From NCBI GenBank assembly GCA_036407035.1, contig DASXAA010000110.1, positions 1 through 17,623 on the forward strand: 17,623 nucleotides of DNA, given 5' to 3'. Below are positions 7,412 to 14,791 of the stretch, piece after piece. Within the stretch, counting starts at the first letter, position 1; each line of letters begins with the position of its first letter. This DNA is from JACVRW01 sp036407035 (GTDB taxonomy: Bacteria; Actinomycetota; Thermoleophilia; Solirubrobacterales; Thermoleophilaceae). The position numbers and the translations under genes were made by a program. The notes beneath the pieces are model-generated. The model was not told where the DNA came from, ran no database searches, and saw only the letters and a program-made list of their open reading frames with translations.

Positions 7412-8484
7412 CCGTCGCCGAGGCGCCCACCGCGCCCAAGCGGCCGTCGCCCCTCGCGCGCCTGGACGCCGGCGATCGCAAGCGCGCCGTGGTCATCGTG
7501 GTGCTGCTCGCCTTCGTCCTGCTCGCGCTTCCCGGCTGGATGAGCGCCTACTGGACCGACGTGGCCACGCAGGTCGCGATCTACTCGGTCGTCGCCCTCG
7601 GCCTCGGCCTCCTGATGGGCCGGGTCGGCCTCGTCTCGCTCGGGCAGATCGCGGTGCTGGCGCTCGGCGCGTGGACGTTCGCCCGGCTGTCATTCGCGAG
7701 CGGGATGCCGTTCCCGATCGTGCTCCTCCTGAGCGGGCTGATCACGATGGTGCTGGGAACGCTCGTGGGCCTGCCGGCGCTGCGGATGTCGGGCCTCTAC
7801 CTGGCGCTCATAACGCTGATGCTGGCGGGCGCGATCGCCGTGGTCCTGACGGCCACCAACTTCCCCAACGGCGGCGGCGGCTTCCTCGGCCACATCGAGC
7901 GCGACTTCGGCAACGACAGCGTGCGCCGGCCCGCGATCGCCCTGACGGACTCCGCCTACTTCCGCTACACGGTGATCGCGTGCGTCCTGATGTTCCTGCT
8001 CGCGCTCGTCCACGTGCGCGCGAAGCCGGGCCGGGCGTGGGCGGCGATCCGCCAGAGCGAGCCGGCCGCCCTCGCGGCGGGCGTGAACATCACGCTCTAC
8101 AAGCTGTGGGCGTTCGCGCTGGCGTCGTTCATGACCGGCATCGCCGGCGGGCTGATGGCGGCCGACGTGGGGCAGCTGTTCACGTTCCAGTTCGCCACGA
8201 GCCAGAACATCGAGCTGCTCGCCGTCGTATTGATCGGCGGCATCTACAGCCTCTGGGGCGCGATCGTCGCGGGCGTCTTCTTCAAGCTCATACCGGCCCT
8301 GCTCGACAACTGGGGACTGCCCGCCGACCTGCTGACGATCCTCTTCGGCGTCGGGATCCTCCAGGTGCTGCTCACCGCTCCCGCCGGGCTCGCGTACCAG
8401 TTCCCGAGGGACATGAAGCGACTGGGAGGCCTGCTGGTCGGCCTCTTCAGACGTGCCGCTCCCGCAGGGGAGCGTACGTCCTGA
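7408..8484 (+). CDS. livM: Branched-chain amino acid-type ABC transporter permease, LivM-like
   Basis: A 358-residue membrane permease partnering LivH. Hydrophobic segments begin at about residue 27 (VVIVVLLAFVLLAL). The LivM-typical GRVGLVSLGQ motif is at 71-80, a conserved PALRMSGLYLALITLM block at 123-138, and the ATPase-coupling loop at about 206-236 (GRAWAAIRQSEPAALAAGV). There is no fused ATPase domain, unlike the longer LivM-LivG fusions common in actinobacteria. The start ATG at 7408 overlaps the livH TGA. The long open frame upstream of this ATG is the shadow of livH and was discarded. The C-terminus is basic and cytoplasmic. Its stop overlaps the likely livG start. Confidence 0.92.
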   Translation: MTVAEAPTAPKRPSPLARLDAGDRKRAVVIVVLLAFVLLALPGWMSAYWTDVATQVAIYSVVALGLGLLMGRVGLVSLGQIAVLALGAWTFARLSFASGMPFPIVLLLSGLITMVLGTLVGLPALRMSGLYLALITLMLAGAIAVVLTATNFPNGGGGFLGHIERDFGNDSVRRPAIALTDSAYFRYTVIACVLMFLLALVHVRAKPGRAWAAIRQSEPAALAAGVNITLYKLWAFALASFMTGIAGGLMAADVGQLFTFQFATSQNIELLAVVLIGGIYSLWGAIVAGVFFKLIPALLDNWGLPADLLTILFGVGILQVLLTAPAGLAYQFPRDMKRLGGLLVGLFRRAAPAGERTS

Positions 8485-9218
8485 TCGAGATCCGTGAGCT
8501 GACGGTGCGCTTCGGCGGGGTCACCCCGCTCGACGCGATGTCGGTCACCTTCGAGTCGGGGACCTGCGGGCTGATCGGCCCCAACGGCGCCGGCAAGACC
8601 ACCTTCTTCAACGTGCTGAGCGGGTTCGTGGAGCCGGCGTCCGGCGCCGTGGTCGCGTTCGGCGACGACCTGCTCGCCATGCCGCACTACAAGCGCGCGC
8701 GCTGGGGCCTGCGGCGCACATTCCAGACGGAGCAGGCCATCGAGGAGCTGTCGGTGGCGGGCAACGTCGCGCTCGCGCACGAGCACTCGTCCCGGAGCGA
8801 CCGCGCCGAGCGGCAGCGGGACGTGCTGGGGGCAATCGAGTTCGTCGGCCTCGACGTGGACCCGGAGGTGAAGGTCGGCACGCTCGGCGCGCGCGAGCGG
8901 CGCCTCGTCGAGGTGGCGCGCGCCGTGGTCGGCAAGCCGCGTCTGGTGCTGCTCGACGAGCCCGCCGCCGGGCTGCCCGGCGAGGAGACCGAGCACCTCG
9001 GCCGCGTGATCCAGCGGATCCCCGAGCACATGGGCGCGCTCGTGATCCTCGTCGACCACGACATGAGCCTCGTGTCCGCCTGCTGCGACACGACCGCCGT
9101 GCTCGACTTCGGCAGGCTGATCGCATCCGGGCCGACGGCAGAGGTGCTCCGCAACAAGGACGTGATGCGCGCCTACCTCGGCACCGAGGAAGTGGAAGGC
9201 ACGGAGCGGGTGGCATGA
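8481..9218 (+). CDS. livG: ABC transporter ATP-binding protein, LivG-like (likely CTG start)
   Basis: A 245-residue cytoplasmic ATPase energising the LivH/LivM pore. Seen: Walker A GPNGAGKT (33-40), Q-loop Q82, Walker B LVLLDE (155-160) with DEPAAGL, and H-loop H193 (VDHD). The C-terminal segment ending in AYLG is normal for LivG. The signature motif is unusual: residues 135-139 read LGARE where LSGGQ or LAYGQ is expected. No ATG, GTG or TTG lies at the right place. A CTG at 8481 overlaps the livM TGA as CTGA, matching the 4-base overlaps elsewhere in the operon, and gives the expected LIEIRELTVRFGG start. The first in-frame GTG (residue 9) would delete the first strand. A purine-rich CAGGGGAG at about 8464-8472 could be its ribosome site. 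Function is confident; the start is less so. Confidence 0.85.
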   Translation: MIEIRELTVRFGGVTPLDAMSVTFESGTCGLIGPNGAGKTTFFNVLSGFVEPASGAVVAFGDDLLAMPHYKRARWGLRRTFQTEQAIEELSVAGNVALAHEHSSRSDRAERQRDVLGAIEFVGLDVDPEVKVGTLGARERRLVEVARAVVGKPRLVLLDEPAAGLPGEETEHLGRVIQRIPEHMGALVILVDHDMSLVSACCDTTAVLDFGRLIASGPTAEVLRNKDVMRAYLGTEEVEGTERVA

Positions 9219-9958
9219 GCACCGAACGCGAGCGGCTGGTCATCGAGGACTTCACGGTCGCGCGCAACGCCCGGCCGGTGGTGAGCGAGGTCACGCTCGA
9301 GATCCCGAAGGGCGAGGTCACCGCGCTGCTCGGCCCGAACGGCGCCGGCAAGTCCAGCCTCGTGCTCGGCGTGGCCGGTGTGCTGAAGCCGGAGTCCGGC
9401 AGCGTGAGGATCGGCGACGTGGACCTGGCCGGCCGGCGGCCGGAGCGGATCCGGCAGGCCGGCGTGGCGGTGGTCCCGGAGGGCCGGCGGCTGCTGTCGG
9501 AGCTGACCGTCGAGGAGAACATCTCGGTCGCGTGCTACTCGCTCTCGCGCGACGACGCCGCGTCCGGGCGCATCTGGGCGCTGGAGCTGTTCCCGGAGCT
9601 GCGGCAGCGCCTGGACACGACGGCGCGCTCGCTCTCCGGCGGCGAGCAGCAGATGCTCGTGCTGGCGCAGGCGCTCGTGTCGAAGCCGCAGTACATCCTG
9701 ATCGACGAGCTGTCGCTGGGACTCGCGCCGGTGGTGCTGAAGCGGCTGATCCCGACGATCCGCACGGTGGCGGAGTCGGGCGTGGGCGTGCTTCTGATCG
9801 AGCAGTTCGCCACGGTCGCCCTCGACCTGGCGGAGCGCGTGCACGTGATGGACCGCGGCCGGGTGGACTTCGCCGGCTCGGCCGCAGAGCTGAAGGAAAA
9901 GCCCGAGCTCCTCCACTCCGCGTACCTGTTGCGCGGCAGCCTGGAGGCGGCGGGCTGA
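9215..9958 (+). CDS. livF: ABC transporter ATP-binding protein, LivF-like
   Basis: The second ATPase of the importer, 247 residues, of normal LivF length. Seen: Walker A GPNGAGKS (40-47), an intact signature LSGGEQQ (140-146), Walker B ILIDE (161-165) followed by LSLGLAP, and the LivF-typical LLIEQ in place of a canonical H-loop histidine. It should pair with LivG as a heterodimer, so each composite site uses one protein's Walker A and the other's signature motif. The ATG at 9215 overlaps the livG stop (ATGA). After its stop there is a 19-base gap containing the ribosome site for the first E1 alpha gene, so transport and catabolic genes appear to share one transcript. Confidence 0.92.
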   Translation: MSTERERLVIEDFTVARNARPVVSEVTLEIPKGEVTALLGPNGAGKSSLVLGVAGVLKPESGSVRIGDVDLAGRRPERIRQAGVAVVPEGRRLLSELTVEENISVACYSLSRDDAASGRIWALELFPELRQRLDTTARSLSGGEQQMLVLAQALVSKPQYILIDELSLGLAPVVLKRLIPTIRTVAESGVGVLLIEQFATVALDLAERVHVMDRGRVDFAGSAAELKEKPELLHSAYLLRGSLEAAG

Positions 9959-9977
9959 CGTCGAACGCGGAGGAGAT

Positions 9978-10994
9978 ATGACCTGGGACAAGGCGCAGAG
10001 GACCGCGGCGCTCGAGTCCATGCTGACCATCCGCCGCTTTGAGGAGACGGTGGTCGGCCTGTTCCTCGAGCACGAGTTCATGACGCACTTCCACCTGTAC
10101 ATCGGCCAGGAGGCCACCGGGGTCGCGCTGATGGAGGCGCTCCGGCCGGACGACCGGATCGCGACCCACCACCGCAACCACGGGCACGTGCTCGCGCGCG
10201 GCGCCGACCCCAAGCTCGCACTGGCGGAGATCCTCGGCCGTGAGAACGGCATCAACCGCGGGGCCGGCGGCACGATGCACATGAGCGACACGGACCGCGG
10301 GTTCATCGCCACGTCCGCGATCGTCGGCGGCAGCATCAGCCTCGCGACCGGCGCGGGGTTTGCGATGAAGACGCAGGGCGGCGACGCGGTCGCCGTGGGC
10401 CTGTTCGGCGACGGCGCCCTCGAGGAGGGCGTGTCCTACGAGTCGCTCAACCTCGCGGCGCTGTGGGAGCTGCCGGTGCTGTACGTGTGCGAGAACAACA
10501 GCGAGGGCGCCCTCGGCTCGGCGGGCGGCGGCTTCCCGACCTCGGTCTCCGCGGTGGGCGACCTGACCGACATCCCGCGCACGTTCGGGATCCCCGTCGA
10601 GACCGTGGACGGGCGCGACCCCGAGGCCGTGTTCGACGTGGCGTCGAAGGGCGTTGCATACACGCGCGCGCGCAAAGGGCCGTTCTTCGTGCACGTCGCC
10701 ACGGCGCGCTACGCCGGCACCCAGCCGCTCTGGCCGACGCTGCCGACCGGCGAGACCGACATCTCGATGGCGTGGGACGACTCCGGCGTCTCGGGCGAGC
10801 ACGAGCAGTGGTACCGCGAGCACGACCCCGTGCTCGGGTACGCGCGCAAGCTGCTCGCCTCCGGGGACGTGACCCAGGACGAGCTGAAGGAGATGGACGC
10901 GCGCGTGCGCGAGCGCATCTCCGAGGCGCGCCAGTTCGCGCTCGACAGCCCGCGGCCCACGCCCGAAAGCGCACTCGACCACGTCTTCGCCTAG
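9978..10994 (+). CDS. Thiamine-diphosphate-dependent 2-oxoacid/acetoin dehydrogenase E1, alpha subunit (pair 1, divergent)
   Basis: A 338-residue E1 alpha subunit of the pyruvate/branched-chain/acetoin dehydrogenase family. The ThDP-Mg motif is complete: GDG at 144-146 to NN at 173-174. The family signatures GQEATGVAL (43-51), HRNHGHVLARG (65-75) and GGTMHM (97-102) are present. It departs from the family at the C-terminal loop. Where E1 alpha normally carries an R-G-H...DP sequence, this protein has ATARYAGTQPLWPTLP (241-256), lacking those residues. That loop normally orders over the cofactor and helps reductive acylation of lipoate, so its loss suggests altered chemistry (inference). It starts at ATG 9978 with GGAGGAG at 9969-9975. 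The beta subunit follows after 11 bases. It may also be called acetoin dehydrogenase alpha-like; the substrate is unknown. Confidence 0.85.
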   Translation: MTWDKAQRTAALESMLTIRRFEETVVGLFLEHEFMTHFHLYIGQEATGVALMEALRPDDRIATHHRNHGHVLARGADPKLALAEILGRENGINRGAGGTMHMSDTDRGFIATSAIVGGSISLATGAGFAMKTQGGDAVAVGLFGDGALEEGVSYESLNLAALWELPVLYVCENNSEGALGSAGGGFPTSVSAVGDLTDIPRTFGIPVETVDGRDPEAVFDVASKGVAYTRARKGPFFVHVATARYAGTQPLWPTLPTGETDISMAWDDSGVSGEHEQWYREHDPVLGYARKLLASGDVTQDELKEMDARVRERISEARQFALDSPRPTPESALDHVFA

Positions 10995-11005
10995 GGGAGA
11001 CCAAC

Positions 11006-11995
11006 ATGGCAACCAAGAACTACGCCGACGCGATGCTGGACGTCCTCACGCTCTGCATGGAGGAGGACCCGACCTTCGTCGTCATGGGGAACGAAGTGCT
11101 CGGGATCGGCCCGGAGGCCGTGCAGTTCGGGGCGTTCCAGGAGAAGTACGCCGACCGCATCTACTTCCCGCCCTGCTCGGAGGCGTCGTACTCGGCGCTG
11201 GCGGCCGGGGCCGCGATGTGCGGCCAGCGCATGTTCCTGCACCTCGGCCTGGCGCCGTTCAGCTACCCGGCGTTCTCGACGATCGCGAGCGAGGTGGCCA
11301 CGGCGCGCCAGGGCTCGGGCGGCAGGGTGAGCGTCCCCGCGACGTTCCACATCAGCCACGGCCTCCTGCACGGCGGCGCGTCGCAGCACTCGGAGAGCCC
11401 GATGGGCATGTACTGGAACGTGGCCGGCATCGAGATCGTGGTGCCCTGGGAGCCGGGCGACCTCAAGGGTCTCCTGCGTCGCGCGATCAGGAGCGACAAC
11501 CCGACGCTCGTGATCACGCACGCCTTCGGCTACGGCACCGAGGGAGAGGTGCCGGACGAGGACTACGAGATCCCGTTCGGCGAGGCCAAGGTGAAGCGCG
11601 AGGGCTCCGACGTAACGATCGTCGCCTGCTCGATGATGGTCGCGGTGTCGATGGCCGCCGCCGAGCAGCTGGCCGAGGAGGGCATCGAGGCCGAGGTGAT
11701 CGACCTGCGCACGCTGGTGCCGCTCGACGAGCGGGCGATCCTCGACTCCGTGGCGAAGACCGGCCACCTCGTGATCGCGGACGAGGGGCGGCTGCGCTGC
11801 GGGGTGGCGTCGGAGATCGCGGCGACCGTTGCCGAGCACGGCTTCGAGTCGCTCAAGGCGCCGCCGGCGCGCGTGGCGCGGGTGGACGCGCCGGTGCCCG
11901 GCAACGCCGTCCAGGAGGCCTTCCTCGCGCCGAGCGCCGAGAAGCTGGTGGCGGCCGCCAGGGAGGTCGTCGGCGGAGTCCCGGCCCGGGCGTAG
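11006..11995 (+). CDS. Thiamine-diphosphate-dependent E1, beta subunit (pair 1, divergent)
   Basis: A 329-residue transketolase-like pyrimidine-binding subunit, partner of the gene 11 bases upstream. Recognisable: GNEV (28-31) in place of the usual GEDV; the catalytic glutamate E59 in PPCSEAS; HSES at 128-131 in place of HSQS; and a good C-terminal transketolase domain with GIEAEVIDLRTLVPLD. The central segment that in most E1 beta proteins reads like R-P-V-x-E-x-x-F-x-D-F and N-Q-A-A-K is replaced by QRMFLHLGLAPFSYPAF and SEVATAR (about 74-101). The HEAVEHGGFGAE-type segment is also changed (DEGRLRCGVASE). So this is a diverged E1 beta, with the glutamate that activates ThDP still in place. 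ATG at 11006 with GGGGAG at 10994-10999. Confidence 0.82.
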   Translation: MATKNYADAMLDVLTLCMEEDPTFVVMGNEVLGIGPEAVQFGAFQEKYADRIYFPPCSEASYSALAAGAAMCGQRMFLHLGLAPFSYPAFSTIASEVATARQGSGGRVSVPATFHISHGLLHGGASQHSESPMGMYWNVAGIEIVVPWEPGDLKGLLRRAIRSDNPTLVITHAFGYGTEGEVPDEDYEIPFGEAKVKREGSDVTIVACSMMVAVSMAAAEQLAEEGIEAEVIDLRTLVPLDERAILDSVAKTGHLVIADEGRLRCGVASEIAATVAEHGFESLKAPPARVARVDAPVPGNAVQEAFLAPSAEKLVAAAREVVGGVPARA

Positions 11996-11997
11996 CC

Positions 11998-12378
11998 GTG
12001 GCGCTGGCGAGGTTGGACCACTTCCTCGTCCTGACCGACGACATCGACGGCACGCGCGACTTCTACGCGGCCGCGCTCGGGCTCGAGCCTGGCCAGCGGC
12101 CCGACCTCGGCTTCCCGGGCCACTGGCTCTACCTCGACGGCGTGCCCTGTGTGCACGTGGCCGACCGCGAGGCGTACTCCGCCTTCGTCCTCGCCGGCCT
12201 GTCGGAGCCGCTCGACCACGTGGCCTTCACCGCCGGCGGCTACGAGGAGGTCGCCGCGCGGCTGGCTGCGAGCGGGATCGAGGCGGAGACGAACGAGGCG
12301 CCGGGGCTGCGCCAGCTGTTCTTCCGCGACCCGAACGGCCTGAAGATCGAGATCAACGTGATGGAGGAGGCGACGTGA
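11998..12378 (+). CDS. VOC superfamily (glyoxalase/extradiol dioxygenase fold) protein
   Basis: A 126-residue single-domain protein with the two beta-alpha-beta-beta-beta halves of the vicinal oxygen chelate fold. Likely metal ligands are H8 (LDHFLV), H53 (PCVHV), H74 (LDHVAF) and E118 (LKIEIN). The FYAAALGLEPGQRP and LFFRDPNGLKIEI segments are family hallmarks. VOC members include glyoxalase I, methylmalonyl-CoA epimerase, fosfomycin-type thiol transferases and extradiol dioxygenases. At this size it is a small lyase/isomerase/thiol transferase-like member rather than a full dioxygenase. The start is the GTG at 11998, two bases after the preceding stop, with no good ribosome site, so it probably depends on translational coupling. 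Its TGA overlaps the next GTG. The reaction is unknown. Confidence 0.85.
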   Translation: MALARLDHFLVLTDDIDGTRDFYAAALGLEPGQRPDLGFPGHWLYLDGVPCVHVADREAYSAFVLAGLSEPLDHVAFTAGGYEEVAARLAASGIEAETNEAPGLRQLFFRDPNGLKIEINVMEEAT

Positions 12379-13235
12379 ACGTGGAACTTGCCAACGCCTA
12401 CTGGACCTCCGCCGGTCCGGTTGAGGTGCACGCGGGCAAGGAGTGGAGCGACTTCGACTTCGCGGACCGGTGCGCCGAGGCGGCCAGGGCCGGGTTCGCC
12501 GGCCTGGGGCTGTGGCACTCGGACATCGAGCACCAGCTCCCGAAGCGCTCGCTGCGCGACATGCGGCGGATCCTGGACGACAACGGCGTCCGCTGCTTCG
12601 AGCTCGAGTTCCTGATGGACTGGTTCCTCGACGAGGGCGACGAGGCCCGGCAGGCCGCGGATCGGACGCGGGCGATGCTCTTCGAGGCCGCCAACGAGCT
12701 GGACGCCCACCACATCAAGGCCGGCAACATCCCCGGGCACGAGTGCGAGGCCGGGCGGCTGCACGAGGCATACGCCGCGCTCGTGGAGGACGCCGCGGGC
12801 CACACCTCGACCCCGGTGCTCTACGAGTTCATGCCGTTCGACGCGAACGTGAAGAGCATCGAGAGCGCACTCGCCCTGATCGACGGCGTGCCGAACACCG
12901 GCCTGGTGATCGACACCTGGCACATGGCGAAGCTCGGCATCGCGCCGGAGGACCTGCGGAAGATCCCGCTGGAGCAGCTCGGCTGGATCGAGCTGAGCGA
13001 CGGCCAGGTGGAGAACATGGAGGACCCCGTCGACGAGACCGTCAACCACCGCAGGCTGCCGGGCGAGGGCGAGTTCGACATCCGCGGCTACGTGGAGGTC
13101 GGGCTCGACATGGGCTACAGCGACGTGTGGGGCGTGGAGGTGCTCTCACAGGAGCTGCGGAGCTATCCGCTCGACGAGATGTACCGCCGCACGTACCAGG
13201 CCGCGGCGGCCCAGTTCGAGGCGGTGACGGCATGA
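12375..13235 (+). CDS. Sugar phosphate isomerase/epimerase-like TIM-barrel protein
   Basis: A 286-residue protein of the xylose-isomerase-like (AP endonuclease 2) TIM-barrel superfamily. Known members are hydroxypyruvate isomerase, 2-keto-myo-inositol dehydratase, tagatose/psicose epimerases and 3-dehydroshikimate dehydratase. Candidate divalent-metal ligands lie at strand ends: E151 (LYEFMPF), D180 and H183 (VIDTWHM), D209 (ELSDG), R227 (RRLPGEGEF) and E255 (GVEVLS). The RLPGEGEFDIRGYV block is typical of the dehydratase/epimerase members. The start at GTG 12375 overlaps the VOC stop as GTGA, with GGAGGAGG at 12363-12370. A second in-frame GTG at 12381, 10 bases from that site, is an equally plausible start. 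Its stop overlaps the VAO-type gene (ATGA). Role (inference): isomerisation or dehydration of a keto-intermediate. Confidence 0.85.
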   Translation: MNVELANAYWTSAGPVEVHAGKEWSDFDFADRCAEAARAGFAGLGLWHSDIEHQLPKRSLRDMRRILDDNGVRCFELEFLMDWFLDEGDEARQAADRTRAMLFEAANELDAHHIKAGNIPGHECEAGRLHEAYAALVEDAAGHTSTPVLYEFMPFDANVKSIESALALIDGVPNTGLVIDTWHMAKLGIAPEDLRKIPLEQLGWIELSDGQVENMEDPVDETVNHRRLPGEGEFDIRGYVEVGLDMGYSDVWGVEVLSQELRSYPLDEMYRRTYQAAAAQFEAVTA

Positions 13236-14788
13236 GCACGGCGGTCGTGACGGTGTCGGACGCCGCGCTCGAGGAGTTCGCAGCCGCGCTCGGCGGCGAC
13301 GCCGTCCAGTCCTCCGAGGAGGCGCTGGCCGAGTATCGCGACCCGTTCTCGTTCGCGTCGTGGGACGACTACACGGCGTCGGCGGTGGTCACGCCGACGT
13401 CGGTCGAGCAGGTGCAGGACGTCGTCCGGATCGCCAACGAGCACCGGGTGCCGCTGTGGCCGCTGTCGCAGGGCCGCAACAACGGCTACGGGGGCCCGGC
13501 GCCGCGGGTCAAGGGATCGGTGATCGTCTCGCTGCGCGAGCTGAACCGGGTGCTCGAGATCAACGAGGACCTCGCCTACGCGGTCGTTGAGCCGGGCGTG
13601 CGCTGGTCCGACCTCTACGACGCGATCAAGGCCGGCGGGCACCGGCTGATGCCGTCGATCGCGGACGTCGGCTGGGGCAGCGTGATCGGCAACACCCTCG
13701 ACCACGGCCTCACCTACCTGCCGCCCGCGCAGGACCAGGCGGCCTGGTGCGGCATGGAGGTGGTGCTGCCGAACGGCGAGCTGATGCGGACCGGGATGGG
13801 CGCGCTGCCCGGCGGCCGCGCCTGGCACGTCTACAAGAAGGCCCTCGGCCCCACGCCCGACCCGCTCTTCATGCAGTCGAACTTCGGGATCGTCACGAAG
13901 ATGGGCTACTGGCTGCACCCGTATCCCGAGGTCTACATGCCGTGCTGGCTGCGGATCTGGAACGACGACTCGCTGCCGCAGGTGGTCGACACGCTGCGCG
14001 GCCTGATGCTCGACGGGACGATCCGGATGGTGCCTCAGATCGTGAACATCGTGCTGGTCGCGGGCGTCGTGTCGAGGCGCGAGCAGTGGTGGGACGGCGA
14101 CGGGCCGATCCCCGACGAGGTGCTCGACAAGATCGCGCGCGAGCTCGAGTTCGGCCGCTGGATGATGCGGTTCGCGCTCCACGAGGACGAGGCGATCGCC
14201 GACATCAAGTTCGACAAGGTCAAGCGCGCCTTCGAGCGCATCGACGGCGCGGAGGTCTGGGGGACGAAGTACTCGCCCGAGGAGGCGGCCGAGCTGCCGA
14301 ACCCGCACGAGCGCGTGCAGGCCGGCGTGCCGAGCATGGACCTGAACCAGATGGCCGGCTGGGACGGCGGCGAGGGCGGGGGGCACGTGGGCTTCTCGCC
14401 CGTCTCGCCGATGACCGGCGAGGACGCGGCGACGCTGCGCTCGCTGTTGCGCGGGATGGTCGAGGGCGCCGGGCTCGACTACATGGCGGCGCTGATCGCC
14501 ACGAACCCGCGCTGCTTCGTGCACATCACGCTGGTCATCTTCGACACGGAGAACGAGGCGAAGGCCAGGGCCGCCTACGACGTGGCCAAGCACCTGGTGC
14601 AGGAGTGCGCGAAGCGCGGCTACGGCGAGTACCGCGCGCACCTCGACTTCATGGACCTGGCGACGGACCAGTACAGCTTCGGCGACCACGCGTACCGGCG
14701 CTTCAACCAGACGATCAAAGACGCGCTGGACCCGAACGGCATCATCGCGCCGGGCAGGCACGGGATCTGGCCGGCCGGGATGCGCTAG
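13232..14788 (+). CDS. FAD-binding oxidoreductase, vanillyl-alcohol oxidase / 4-cresol dehydrogenase type
   Basis: A 518-residue flavoprotein, close in length to 4-cresol dehydrogenase flavoprotein and bacterial eugenol oxidase. Seen: the PP-loop FAD motif with LWPLSQGRNNGYGG (75-88), LRELNRVLEI and VVEPGVRWSDLYDAI segments, an active-site-like D145 (IADVGWGS), GMEVVLPNGELMRTGMGAL (174-192), FMQSNFGIVTK (213-223), and the C-terminal GEYRAHLDFMD with Y467-R468, ending DPNGIIAPGRHGIWP. These match the VAO family closely. Known members oxidise para-substituted phenols at the benzylic carbon, including alcohols, methyl ethers and alkyl chains. No cytochrome partner gene is present, so an oxidase or another acceptor is likely. 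I could not assign the covalent flavin residue. ATG 13232 overlaps the preceding stop. It is the best clue to an aromatic or alkyl-alcohol substrate. Confidence 0.88.
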   Translation: MSTAVVTVSDAALEEFAAALGGDAVQSSEEALAEYRDPFSFASWDDYTASAVVTPTSVEQVQDVVRIANEHRVPLWPLSQGRNNGYGGPAPRVKGSVIVSLRELNRVLEINEDLAYAVVEPGVRWSDLYDAIKAGGHRLMPSIADVGWGSVIGNTLDHGLTYLPPAQDQAAWCGMEVVLPNGELMRTGMGALPGGRAWHVYKKALGPTPDPLFMQSNFGIVTKMGYWLHPYPEVYMPCWLRIWNDDSLPQVVDTLRGLMLDGTIRMVPQIVNIVLVAGVVSRREQWWDGDGPIPDEVLDKIARELEFGRWMMRFALHEDEAIADIKFDKVKRAFERIDGAEVWGTKYSPEEAAELPNPHERVQAGVPSMDLNQMAGWDGGEGGGHVGFSPVSPMTGEDAATLRSLLRGMVEGAGLDYMAALIATNPRCFVHITLVIFDTENEAKARAAYDVAKHLVQECAKRGYGEYRAHLDFMDLATDQYSFGDHAYRRFNQTIKDALDPNGIIAPGRHGIWPAGMR

Positions 14789-14791
14789 CCG

